Assembly: GCA_036493595.1 (NCBI GenBank)
Contig: DASXPN010000046.1
Span: forward strand, 1-12,974
Origin: DATAES01 sp036493595
GTDB taxonomy: Bacteria; Actinomycetota; Acidimicrobiia; Acidimicrobiales; JACDCH01
Reading direction: 5' to 3'
DNA: 12,974 nt
The notes beneath the pieces were generated by a model, which had not been told where the DNA came from, did not search any database, and saw only the letters and a list, made by a program, of their open reading frames with translations. Below, one piece after another: positions 6,940 through 12,974 of this stretch (its first letter is position 1; each line of letters opens with the position of its first letter). Position numbers and translations under genes: made by a program.

Positions 6940-7740
6940 ATGTCGACCGTCCTCGTCACCCAACCCCAGCCCGGCGTGACGCAACTCACGCTCAACCGTC
7001 CCGAGCGACTCAACGCGATGAACGCCGACCTGATCGGTGAACTGCACGCCGCGCTCGATGCAGTCGCCGCCGATCGCGGTTGCCGGGCCGTCGTGCTCAC
7101 CGGTTCCGGGCGGGGCTTCTGCGCCGGGCTCGATCTCCAGGGTTACGGCACACCGCCAGGTGCCGAGCGGCGCGGTCCGGTGCAAGCCGGGTTCGCGACG
7201 CAGGCTCACATCGCCGCGCTCATCCCCCACCTGCGATCGCTGCATGTCCCCGTGATCGCGGCGGTCAACGGTGCCGCCGCCGGCGGCGGGCTCGCACTCG
7301 CGCTCGGCAGCGACATCCGTATCGCCGGTGCATCGGCGCGGTTCAACGTCGCCTTCGTACGCATCGGTCTGTCCGGCTGTGACATCGGAGTGAGCTGGCT
7401 GTTGCCGCGCCTCATCGGTGCGAGCCGGGCCTGGGAGATGATGTTGACCGGTCGCATCATCGACGCGCCGGAAGCGGACCATGTCGGGCTCGTCACGCGC
7501 GTCGTCCCCGACGACGAGCTCATCGACTCCGCGCTCGAGACCGCGTCGTTGATCGTGGCGAACAGCCCATGGGGCGTGCGCATGACGAAGGAAGTGGCGT
7601 GGAGCCAACTCGAGATCGGAAGCCTGCAAGCCGGCATCGACATCGAGAACCGCACACAGATCCTGTCCTCGTTCACCGGCGACACCCAGCGAGCCATCGC
7701 CGCGTTCCTCGAGAAGCGCCCTACGGTTTGGGAAGACTGA
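6940..7740 (+). CDS. enoyl-CoA hydratase/isomerase (crotonase) family protein
   Basis: This 266-aa protein has the crotonase fold, which binds acyl-CoA and stabilises an enolate in an oxyanion hole. The hole-forming segments are present: SGRGFCAGLDL at 56-66 and NGAAAGGGLALAL at 110-122. Later landmarks are LLPRLIGASRAWEMMLTGR at 154-172 and the C-terminal AFLEKRP. Aligned by eye to rat enoyl-CoA hydratase, the catalytic Glu144 and Glu164 positions are Ala119 and Phe139. Asp148 falls where dienoyl-CoA isomerase has a catalytic Asp. Simple hydratase activity is therefore doubtful, and isomerase or another reaction is more likely. The pattern resembles some mycobacterial EchA proteins. It overlaps the convergent PaaI-like gene by 20 bp. 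Confidence 0.92.
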   Translation: MSTVLVTQPQPGVTQLTLNRPERLNAMNADLIGELHAALDAVAADRGCRAVVLTGSGRGFCAGLDLQGYGTPPGAERRGPVQAGFATQAHIAALIPHLRSLHVPVIAAVNGAAAGGGLALALGSDIRIAGASARFNVAFVRIGLSGCDIGVSWLLPRLIGASRAWEMMLTGRIIDAPEADHVGLVTRVVPDDELIDSALETASLIVANSPWGVRMTKEVAWSQLEIGSLQAGIDIENRTQILSSFTGDTQRAIAAFLEKRPTVWED

Positions 7741-8176
7741 TCGTCACCGTTCCCTGTGCAAGACCGACGAGCCGATCGTTGTTCTCGACGTCGATGCGCA
7801 CGACCGCAGTGCGCTTCGTCATGCTCATCACCTGAGAGCGGGCCCGGAGCACACCGTCTCGCACCGGAGCGAGCAGGTTGAGCTTGAACTCGGTGGTCGC
7901 GGCCCACGCACCGCGCGGGATCACGGGGTAGAGCACGGCGCCGAGCACGTGATCCACGAGAGCCGCGAGCACGCCGCCGTGCGCGGTGCCGAACGGGTTG
8001 AGAAGTTCAGCCCTCACGTCGAGCTCGGCGACCATGGTGCCCGGACCCACGTCGACGGTGCGGATGCCGAGGTATTCGGGCAACCCCGTGATCAAAGAGT
8101 TGTCCGCTTCGAGCATGCTTTCGGCCACTTTGGGGGCGTACGCGTCGAAGATCACCGCAGGAACTTGGTCGCTCAT
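7721..8176 (-). CDS. PaaI-family hotdog-fold thioesterase
   Basis: The 151-aa protein is a hotdog-fold acyl-CoA thioesterase of the PaaI/DUF4442-like type. It has the characteristic central helix NPFGTAHGGVLAALVDHVLG at 60-79, with Asn60, the HGG turn at 66-68 and Asp75 in the catalytic position. The second half carries TEFKLNLLAPV and VRIDVENNDRLVGLAQGTVTI, as in the family. Substrates would be acyl- or aryl-CoA esters in the cytoplasm. ATG at 8176 is preferred over a longer in-frame start at 8242. It gives normal length and lies 6 nt behind TATGGA, which carries an upstream TG (extended -10). The neighbouring crotonase also handles CoA esters but is convergent, so shared regulation is not implied. 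Confidence 0.9.
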   Translation of the reverse strand: MSDQVPAVIFDAYAPKVAESMLEADNSLITGLPEYLGIRTVDVGPGTMVAELDVRAELLNPFGTAHGGVLAALVDHVLGAVLYPVIPRGAWAATTEFKLNLLAPVRDGVLRARSQVMSMTKRTAVVRIDVENNDRLVGLAQGTVTISLPKP

Positions 8177-8182
8177 CGGGAA

Positions 8183-8188
8183 TCCATA
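8183..8188 (-). promoter_or_regulatory. candidate extended -10 for thioesterase gene
   Basis: On the minus strand TGCTATGGA precedes the ATG at 8176 with a 6-nt spacer. TATGGA with the TG extension fits the leaderless pattern seen at other starts here. Confidence 0.4.
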
Positions 8189-8278
8189 GCACGAGAGGAA
8201 GAACGCAGGTCCATTCGGCCCCTCAAGATTCACACCCCACACGTCGATCTATTACGCAGCCGAGAAGGGGAGTTGGCG

Positions 8279-8473
8279 ATGAAGTCGTACCTGTGCGTCG
8301 TTGATCTGTTGCCATCGGGACGGATTGCCGCTATCGAAGTCACGGCCGAGGATGCCATCGCCGCCGAACGAGCCGCGCAGCGTGCCGGTCGCCAGCGTTT
8401 CGGAGGATTCGTCGAGGTCCTCGAAGTCGTTCGCACGGACGAAGCAGTTCCCGCCGCAGTTCCCGCCGCCTGA
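8279..8473 (+). CDS. small hypothetical protein (64 aa)
   Basis: The frame encodes MKSYLCVVDLLPSG, then an Ala/Glu-rich helix (about 20-43), a short GGFVEVLEVV strand and a Pro-Val-Ala tail. I do not recognise a family. It is supported as a real gene by a good Shine-Dalgarno (AAGGGGAG at 8265-8272, 6 nt before ATG). An upstream TATTAC (8250-8255) could serve as a -10, and the frame fills the gap between two flanking genes. There is no transmembrane segment; the alternation of a strand, helix and strand suggests a small alpha/beta protein. The gene is transcribed divergently from the thioesterase and converges on the EamA gene across a 10-bp gap that holds a palindrome. Confidence 0.6.
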   Translation: MKSYLCVVDLLPSGRIAAIEVTAEDAIAAERAAQRAGRQRFGGFVEVLEVVRTDEAVPAAVPAA

Positions 8474-8474
8474 A

Positions 8475-8490
8475 CGACTGACGTCAGTCG
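8475..8490. other. 16-bp perfect palindrome between convergent genes
   Basis: CGACTGACGTCAGTCG is a perfect inverted repeat starting 2 bp after the stop of the 64-aa gene and covering the TGA of the EamA transporter gene. As RNA it folds into a 6-bp stem with an ACGT loop on either strand. No T-run follows, so a bidirectional terminator or a protein-binding site are both only possibilities. Confidence 0.8.
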
Positions 8491-9407
8491 ACTGGCGCGG
8501 CCGGTTCCCGGCCGGACAGGACGACCAGTACCACGCCGGCGCCGATGAGCACGGCCGCCGGGTAGGCCCCCGCCGGGGGCGTCTCACCGAACCACCACCA
8601 CGCCAGCAACGTCGCGCCGACGACCTCGAAGAGGATCGCAACCGACACGACGGTTGCGCTCGTCGTGCGCAGTACGCGGTTGACGACCGAATGGCCGAGC
8701 AACTGCGGGCCGATGGTGATGGCGACGAAGATCCACCACGTCTTGGCGTCGTAGTGCAGTAGGTCCTTTCCACTCGCGAGGCACGCGACCAGCAGCAGGA
8801 CGCCGGCGACCGAGTAGCACACCGATGTGTAGACCGTGGTGCTCATCGTGCGGCGAGCGTCTGATCCGAGCGTCACGTACGCGGCCGCCAGAATTCCGCC
8901 GAGCACCGCCAGCGCGTCGCCGAAGAGCGCACGCCCTGACACGGAGAGATCGACGCCGGACAGCACGATCGTTCCTGTGAACGCGATACCGATGCCCAAC
9001 CACGCGCGACGCGGGACGTGATCGCCGCGCGCCCGCGCGATGAGCGCGGCCCAGATCGGTTGCGTCGACACGAGCGCGACCGCCGACGCGACCGACGTGA
9101 ACGACAGGCTCGGCACCCACGCCGCAAAGTGCCCGGCGAGCATCGCCCCCGCGAGCACGGACAGGCGCCGCTCCTGTGTGCTCGTGCGCAGCCGGCGGAC
9201 CTCGTCGCGATGACGCACGAACGCGACGGGGACGATCACACCGGACGCGAACACATTGCGGTACATCGCGATGACCAGCGCGGGCGCCGCTGCCTCGCGA
9301 ATGAGCGGAGCCGAGAACGACACCGCGGTGATCGCGACGACCAGTAGCAGCAGGTCGACTGTGCTCGGACGTCCGATCGCCGTCGACCGCGTGGTCGTCG
9401 TAGACAC
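8484..9407 (-). CDS. EamA/DMT-family transporter
   Basis: The 307-aa integral membrane protein has about ten hydrophobic helices in two EamA repeats, as in the drug/metabolite transporter superfamily (RhaT/YdcZ/EamA exporters). Recognisable spots are FSAPLIREAAAPALVIAMYRN-like sequence in helix 2, SLSFTSVASAVALVSTQPIWAAL after the first repeat's amphipathic loop, GIAFTGTIVLSG, and in the second repeat GHSVVNRVLRTTSATVVS and EVVGATLLAWWWFGE. The substrate cannot be inferred; amino acids, nucleosides or drugs are typical. GTG at 9407 (MSTTTTRS) is chosen because the longer ATG at 9452 would overlap the divergent gene's start. GACACT precedes GTG by 6 nt. The stop lies inside a 16-bp palindrome. 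Confidence 0.9.
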   Translation of the reverse strand: MSTTTTRSTAIGRPSTVDLLLLVVAITAVSFSAPLIREAAAPALVIAMYRNVFASGVIVPVAFVRHRDEVRRLRTSTQERRLSVLAGAMLAGHFAAWVPSLSFTSVASAVALVSTQPIWAALIARARGDHVPRRAWLGIGIAFTGTIVLSGVDLSVSGRALFGDALAVLGGILAAAYVTLGSDARRTMSTTVYTSVCYSVAGVLLLVACLASGKDLLHYDAKTWWIFVAITIGPQLLGHSVVNRVLRTTSATVVSVAILFEVVGATLLAWWWFGETPPAGAYPAAVLIGAGVVLVVLSGREPAAPVD

Positions 9408-9426
9408 GGCAGTAGTGTCCCCCGTC
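9408..9426. promoter_or_regulatory. 19-bp divergent promoter with overlapping -10 elements
   Basis: Two divergent GTG starts are separated by 19 bp. TAGTGT at 9413-9418 on plus is 8 nt before GTG 9427, and GACACT (9419 to 9414) on minus is 6 nt before GTG 9407. The hexamers share five base pairs. There is no room for ribosome-binding sites, which favours leaderless transcripts in both directions. Confidence 0.5.
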
Positions 9427-10320
9427 GTGCTCAGTGACGACGAGATCAGCAAACGTGCTCGCCGGCTGGCGGCGGCGATCGAGCCGGTGACGGCGCAGGT
9501 GTACTTCTCCCCCGAATGCCATGAGGCGTACGAGGCACTGGGTTTCGCCGCGAGTCCGGCGACCGCCGGTGGCGTCGCCCTGCCCGATGGTCCGGCCTAC
9601 TTCACCAGCCGGGGCTCGGCGCTCGGGCAGGCACCCGGCCAGCTCGTCGCGTCGGCGTTCGCGGTGTTCAATCCCGACATCGTCGTGCCTTGTGTCGACA
9701 TGGGCTGGTCGTTGACCGATGCGCCGACGATCGCGTCGGCCCGCACCAACGGAGCGGTGGCACAACTCGTCCGCATCCTGGGCGAGCATCCGGACGGCAT
9801 GGAACGAGCGACGGAGTTGCTGACCCGCGCCGCCGAGCCGTTGCGACCGGAAGGCCGTCCGCTCTACGCGGGCCTGCTCTCGCTCGGGCTGCCGGGTGAC
9901 CCGTGGGGTGATCTCTGGCGGACAGGCGACCTGCTGCGGGAGTACCGCGGCGACGCGCACACCGCGGCGTGGACGAGCGCCGGCTTCGACGCCACCGAGA
10001 TCGGTTTGATGACCGAGTTGTTCTGGGGCGTGCCGCCGCGCACCTACGTCCGCACACGTGCGTGGAGCGATGCGCAACTCGATGCCGCGACGGAACGGCT
10101 CGAGTCGCGCGGCCTCCTCGCGGACGGCGCGTTCACCGAAGCGGGCCGAGCCGCACGAGAAGCGGTCGAGGTCGCCACCGACGCGCAGATGCGCGAGTCG
10201 CTCGAAGCGCTCGGCGACGACTTCGGCGAGCTGATGGCGATTCTCGAGCCCTGGGGCGCGGCGATCCGTGAGGCCGGCGGCTATCTCAAAGGGCCGGACC
10301 AACTGACCGGCCGCCGCTGA
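9427..10320 (+). CDS. SCO6745-family helical/wHTH protein (paralogue 2)
   Basis: The 297-aa protein is a diverged second member of the family found at 4182-5036. Shared positions include VYFSPECHEAYEALG at 25-39, YFTSRGSALG at 58-67, GRPLYAG at 143-149, DPWGDLW at 158-164, the core LREYRGDAHTAA at 170-181 and a C-terminal winged-helix-like stretch (RTRAWSDAQLDAATERLESRGL then FTEAGR, 209-241, broken here by the acidic turn). It lacks the FATFFNF and FPNPMG segments of paralogue 1 and has an extra 10-15 N-terminal residues. The function is unknown; it has no signal or membrane segment. GTG at 9427 is favoured because TAGTGT lies just upstream. The 3' end overlaps the convergent RIO-kinase gene by 35 bp. 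Confidence 0.78.
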   Translation: MLSDDEISKRARRLAAAIEPVTAQVYFSPECHEAYEALGFAASPATAGGVALPDGPAYFTSRGSALGQAPGQLVASAFAVFNPDIVVPCVDMGWSLTDAPTIASARTNGAVAQLVRILGEHPDGMERATELLTRAAEPLRPEGRPLYAGLLSLGLPGDPWGDLWRTGDLLREYRGDAHTAAWTSAGFDATEIGLMTELFWGVPPRTYVRTRAWSDAQLDAATERLESRGLLADGAFTEAGRAAREAVEVATDAQMRESLEALGDDFGELMAILEPWGAAIREAGGYLKGPDQLTGRR

Positions 10321-11080
10321 ACGCGGCGCTCACCAGCTCGGCAAAGAAGGCCTCCGCGTCGGTGTCGACGCCCCGCTTGGTGAACCAGGTGGAGATGTTG
10401 GTGACGTCGCGGTGCAACAGGTCGAAGCCATGCGGGCTCTGCACCAGGTCGACCGCTTGCGGGAAGTCGATCAGCCAGAGGCGTTCGTCCCACCACAGCG
10501 CGTTGTAGGCGGACAGGTCGGCGTGCACCCAACCGGACTCGACGACGAGTCGCAGGTTCTCCTGCAACTGCGACCACGCGTCGCGGAGCGCTCTGGCATC
10601 GAGGCGTGCTTGCGCCAGGCGCGGCGCGGCACGCGTGCGATCGCCCACGTACTCGAGCAGTAGTCCGCCGTCGTCGTCGTAGCCGGTGGGATACGGCACC
10701 GACGCGCCCGCTTCCCAGGCGGCCGACATCACGTCGTACTCATGGCCGAGCCATCGCTCCTTCACGAGCTCCTTGCCGTACTTGGTCATCGATTCGACGG
10801 CGCGACGGTCGCGGCTGCGGCGGCCGTAGTTGCGTCCGTCCCGGTACACGATGTCGTTGCGGAACGTCGGCGCCCGCTCGAAACCGAGGGCCTGCAACTC
10901 GCCCTTCTTGGTGACGGTGCGGGGTCGGTACCGCTTGCGGGCGAGAAGGTGCGAGCGGATCCCGTCGTTCGCGGTGCGTTCGACGAGACCGACCTCACCT
11001 TCCTTGCCGGTGGCAATGACACCGAGATCGGTGTCGACGTAGAAATCCGTGATCAGCCATGAGGGTGTGGCGCGCGCCAA
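10286..11080 (-). CDS. RIO-type serine kinase/ATPase
   Basis: This 264-aa protein is of the RIO1 kinase family, atypical protein kinases that act in ribosome maturation in archaea and eukaryotes; bacterial members are poorly understood. Visible elements are the RIO flexible P-loop signature TGKEGEV at 24-30, a Lys-rich strand ARKRYRPRT with probable ATP-binding Lys49, the glutamate-bearing helix KELVKERW at 103-110, the hinge LLEYVGD, the catalytic loop VHADLSAYNAL at 185-195 (Asp188, Asn193) and the metal-binding IDFPQAVD at 204-211. All catalytic residues appear intact, and length matches single-domain RIO kinases. TTG at 11080 is the start, supported by AAGGAG 6 nt upstream. An upstream micro-ORF is possible. 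The 3' end overlaps the SCO6745-family paralogue by 35 bp. Confidence 0.92.
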   Translation of the reverse strand: MARATPSWLITDFYVDTDLGVIATGKEGEVGLVERTANDGIRSHLLARKRYRPRTVTKKGELQALGFERAPTFRNDIVYRDGRNYGRRSRDRRAVESMTKYGKELVKERWLGHEYDVMSAAWEAGASVPYPTGYDDDGGLLLEYVGDRTRAAPRLAQARLDARALRDAWSQLQENLRLVVESGWVHADLSAYNALWWDERLWLIDFPQAVDLVQSPHGFDLLHRDVTNISTWFTKRGVDTDAEAFFAELVSAAFSGGRSVGPAL

Positions 11081-11086
11081 CGTGGG

Positions 11087-11092
11087 CTCCTT
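11087..11092 (-). promoter_or_regulatory. Shine-Dalgarno that decides the TTG start of the RIO kinase
   Basis: On the minus strand AAGGAG is followed by 6 nt and TTG (11080). It is the strongest ribosome-binding site in the window and contrasts with the mostly leaderless neighbours. Confidence 0.75.
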
Positions 11093-11254
11093 CGGAACAG
11101 GAGGGACTGGGTGGGCCCAGCCGGCGGGCGCTGACCGTGCGCGTCGTCGTGCGACGCGAGCGGTGTCTGCTCAGTCGAGCGCGGACCGGCTGGAGGTGTG
11201 AGCAGTTGCAGTCATCGTCACGATCCCCCTTCGCTCGGTCCGGATGTGAGCCCG

Positions 11255-11309
11255 TATGCTCCCCGCGACAGCGAAGCGCCGTCAACCGTTTTCGCGAACA
11301 GGGGGAATC
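11255..11309 (+). promoter_or_regulatory. promoter and 5' UTR of esterase gene
   Basis: TATGCT at 11255-11260 is a good -10. A transcript starting about 7 nt later would have a leader of roughly 43 nt ending in GGGGG (11301-11305), 4 nt before the GTG start. I see no convincing -35. Confidence 0.5.
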
Positions 11310-12218
11310 GTGCCGCTCGATCCAGCTATCAAGACCGTGCTCGACCAGCTCGAAGAAGCGGGAGGGCCGACCCTCAACGAAGTGAGTCCTCCCGAAGCGC
11401 GCGAGATGATGAAGACGCTCGCCCTGCTCGACGGTGAGCCCGAGCCGGTCTCGAGAGTCGAGAACACGACGGTCGCGGGCGTGCCCGTGCGGGTCTATGC
11501 CTCCGAGCACGGTCCCCAGCCGATCCTCGTCTGGTACCACGGCGGCGGCTGGGTCATCGGCGATGTCGACACGGCCGACAGCGTCTGCCGCAAGCTCGCC
11601 AACCGTGCCAACGCACTCGTCGTGTCGGTCGACTACCGGCTGGCACCCGAGGCTCCGTGCCCCGCGGCAGCGGACGACTGCTTCGCCGTGCTCGAGTGGG
11701 TCGCCGCCAACGGCGCGGAGCTGGGGGGCGACACGTCTCGCATCGCGGTCGGTGGTGACAGCGCAGGCGGCAACCTGTCGGCGTTGATGGCGATCCGCGC
11801 ACGCGACGCCGGCATCGCGCTACGTCAACAGGTCCTCGTGTACCCCGCGGTGGACCTCACGATGTCGTTCCCGTCGATCGAGGAGAACGGCGAGGGCTAC
11901 CTGCTCACGAAGGACTCGATGGTGTGGTTCACCAACCACTACCTCAGCGGCGCCGACCCGAAGGACCCAACCGTCTCGCCGTACTACGTCGACGATCTGA
12001 GCGGCGTCGCCCCCGCCAACGTCCTCACCGCCGAGTTCGATCCGCTGCGCGACGAGGGCGAGGCGTACGCCGAGCGGCTCAAGGACGCCGGCGTCCCCGT
12101 CGAGGTCAAGCGCTACGACGGCATGATCCACGGCTTCTACGGCCTCGGCATGATCACGCCGATCGCCGATCAAGCCGTCGACGCCTCTGCCGCCAGCCTC
12201 CGCGCCGCCTTCATCTGA
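11310..12218 (+). CDS. alpha/beta hydrolase, hormone-sensitive-lipase family esterase
   Basis: The 302-aa cytoplasmic esterase is of the HSL group (family IV, like mycobacterial LipH/LipN-type proteins) and hydrolyses short to medium acyl esters. Motifs are the oxyanion-hole HGGGW at 77-81, DYRLAPEAPCPAA at 108-120, the nucleophile elbow GDSAGGN at 149-155 (Ser151), Asp244 in EFDPLRDEG and His274 in MIHGFYG, so the triad is complete and the length is typical. The GTG at 11310 is chosen because it follows a GGGGG ribosome-binding site and yields the family N-terminus (PLDPAIKTVLDQL). The ATG at 11256 lies inside the presumed -10 element. It converges on a crotonase gene with a 27-bp gap. Confidence 0.93.
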   Translation: MPLDPAIKTVLDQLEEAGGPTLNEVSPPEAREMMKTLALLDGEPEPVSRVENTTVAGVPVRVYASEHGPQPILVWYHGGGWVIGDVDTADSVCRKLANRANALVVSVDYRLAPEAPCPAAADDCFAVLEWVAANGAELGGDTSRIAVGGDSAGGNLSALMAIRARDAGIALRQQVLVYPAVDLTMSFPSIEENGEGYLLTKDSMVWFTNHYLSGADPKDPTVSPYYVDDLSGVAPANVLTAEFDPLRDEGEAYAERLKDAGVPVEVKRYDGMIHGFYGLGMITPIADQAVDASAASLRAAFI

Positions 12219-12245
12219 GTTCGTCCGTCAACTCCGACCCGACAA

Positions 12246-12974
12246 TCAGAACTCGGGCTCGTCCCACCAGGGATAGAAGTCGGGCATGTCGGTGGACGGC
12301 CGCATCGTGAACGCGGCAGGACGCTTCTCGAGGAACGACTGCACGCCTTCACGGGCGTCGGCGGACCGTCCCATGGCGTTGATGCCGTCGGAATCGACTC
12401 GATGGGCGGCCATCGGATGCGACTCTCCGAGCATGCGCCACAACATCTGACGCGTCAGCGCCACGGACACGGCCGACGTGTTGTCGGCGATCTCCCGGGC
12501 GAGGGCATACGCGGCCGGTAAGAGCTCGGCATCCGGATACACGGCCCGCACGAGTCCTCCTTCGAGCGCTTCGCGGGCGGGGAAGACGCGGCCGGTGTAG
12601 GTCCATTCCGCGGCGCGGCTGATGCCGACGAGCCGAGGCAGGAACCACGACGATGCTGCTTCGGGGACAATCCCTCGACGGGCGAACACGAGTCCGAACT
12701 TCGCGCTCTCGGCCGCGAGCCGTATGTCCATCGGCAACGTCATCGTCACACCGACGCCGACGGCAGGGCCGTTGAACGCGGCGATCACGGGCTTCGTCGA
12801 GCGGAAGATGCGAAGTGACACGAGACCGCCTCCATCGCGATGCGGTCTTCCTGACGAGACGGCCTCGGAATTATCGAAGGTCGAACCGCCCCCTCCGAGA
12901 TCGGCGCCGGCGCAGAAGCCGCGGCCTCGCCCGGTGACGACCACGGCGCGCACGTCGTCGTCCGCATCGGATCG
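12246..12974 (-). CDS. enoyl-CoA hydratase/isomerase family protein (5' part outside window)
   Basis: The visible 242 residues form most of a crotonase-fold acyl-CoA enzyme; the frame is open to the right edge and roughly the first 40 residues are missing. Present are the oxyanion-hole segments GRGFCAGADL and NGPAVGVGVTM, the trimer-helix region SSWFLPRLVGISRAAEWTYTG (broken by family variation), and the C-terminal FLEKRPAAF. The two hydratase glutamate positions read Thr and Phe. A glutamate in GIVPEAASSW, further on, is the residue used by Delta3-Delta2 enoyl-CoA isomerase-like members, so isomerisation is a reasonable guess. The C-terminal tail ending in PWWDEPEF is longer than in the first crotonase of this window, with which it shares the FLEKRP signature. 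Confidence 0.9.
   Translation of the reverse strand, partial: RSDADDDVRAVVVTGRGRGFCAGADLGGGGSTFDNSEAVSSGRPHRDGGGLVSLRIFRSTKPVIAAFNGPAVGVGVTMTLPMDIRLAAESAKFGLVFARRGIVPEAASSWFLPRLVGISRAAEWTYTGRVFPAREALEGGLVRAVYPDAELLPAAYALAREIADNTSAVSVALTRQMLWRMLGESHPMAAHRVDSDGINAMGRSADAREGVQSFLEKRPAAFTMRPSTDMPDFYPWWDEPEF

Noticed and set aside
8478..8487. TGACGTCA as a CRE/ATF-type site
   Set aside because: That factor family is eukaryotic; the octamer is simply the centre of a longer bacterial palindrome.
8584..10302. Very long minus-strand open frame across the transporter and SCO6745-family genes
   Set aside because: It is Arg-rich, antisense to recognised proteins and shows no family motifs; typical shadow frame of GC-rich DNA.
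6940..12974. A fatty-acid or aromatic degradation operon
   Set aside because: The crotonases, thioesterase and esterase are on alternating strands with unrelated genes between, and no dehydrogenase, ligase or thiolase is present.

Overview
The window is GC-rich bacterial chromosome from an actinobacterium. The evidence is: an F420-type luciferase-like oxidoreductase, two members of an actinobacterial family of unknown function (the family of Streptomyces SCO6745), a short actinobacterial Erm-type rRNA methylase, a lipoprotein with a Thr-rich linker, and many genes whose start codon lies only 6-8 nt behind a TANNNT-like -10 element (leaderless transcription). The order Acidimicrobiales (Ilumatobacter-like) is my best guess from style, not a demonstrated assignment. 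I see no phage, plasmid, IS, CRISPR, tRNA or rRNA. This is compact core or soft-core chromosome.

Layout. 1-142: two copies of a palindromic repeat in an 82-bp period; the inner copy carries the stop codon of the first gene. 128-2095 (minus): a membrane diguanylate cyclase preceded by a luciferase-like monooxygenase. 2136-2648 (plus): an AhpD/carboxymuconolactone decarboxylase-like protein. 2641-3660 (minus): a lipoprotein of the class A beta-lactamase/PBP fold. 3625-5036 (plus): an Erm-like 23S rRNA methylase overlapping the first SCO6745-family gene. 5052-6146 (minus): a nitrilase-superfamily amidohydrolase and a small GNAT acetyltransferase. 6169-7740 (plus): a hypothetical protein with a Glu-Pro tract, then a crotonase-fold protein. 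7721-8176 (minus): a PaaI-type thioesterase. 8279-8473 (plus): a 64-aa hypothetical protein. 8484-9407 (minus): an EamA/DMT transporter. 9427-10320 (plus): the second SCO6745-family paralogue. 10286-11080 (minus): a RIO-type kinase. 11310-12218 (plus): an HSL-family esterase. 12246-12974 (minus, cut by the window edge): a second crotonase. No gene-free stretch exceeds 230 bp.

How the genes relate. There is no long operon. Transcription units are one or two genes long and alternate in strand, so nearly every junction is divergent with 19-40 bp or convergent with a few bp or an overlap. Two divergent junctions appear to use overlapping -10 elements on opposite strands. A loose acyl-CoA theme (two crotonases, PaaI thioesterase, esterase) is scattered rather than organised. 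The observations I find most worth following are the two SCO6745-family paralogues, one of them translationally coupled to a minimal Erm-like methylase; the dense leaderless and bidirectional promoter architecture; the repeat at the left edge; and several enzymes with altered active-site residues (crotonase without both glutamates, beta-lactamase-like lipoprotein without a recognisable Glu166, AhpD-like protein with Arg for His).
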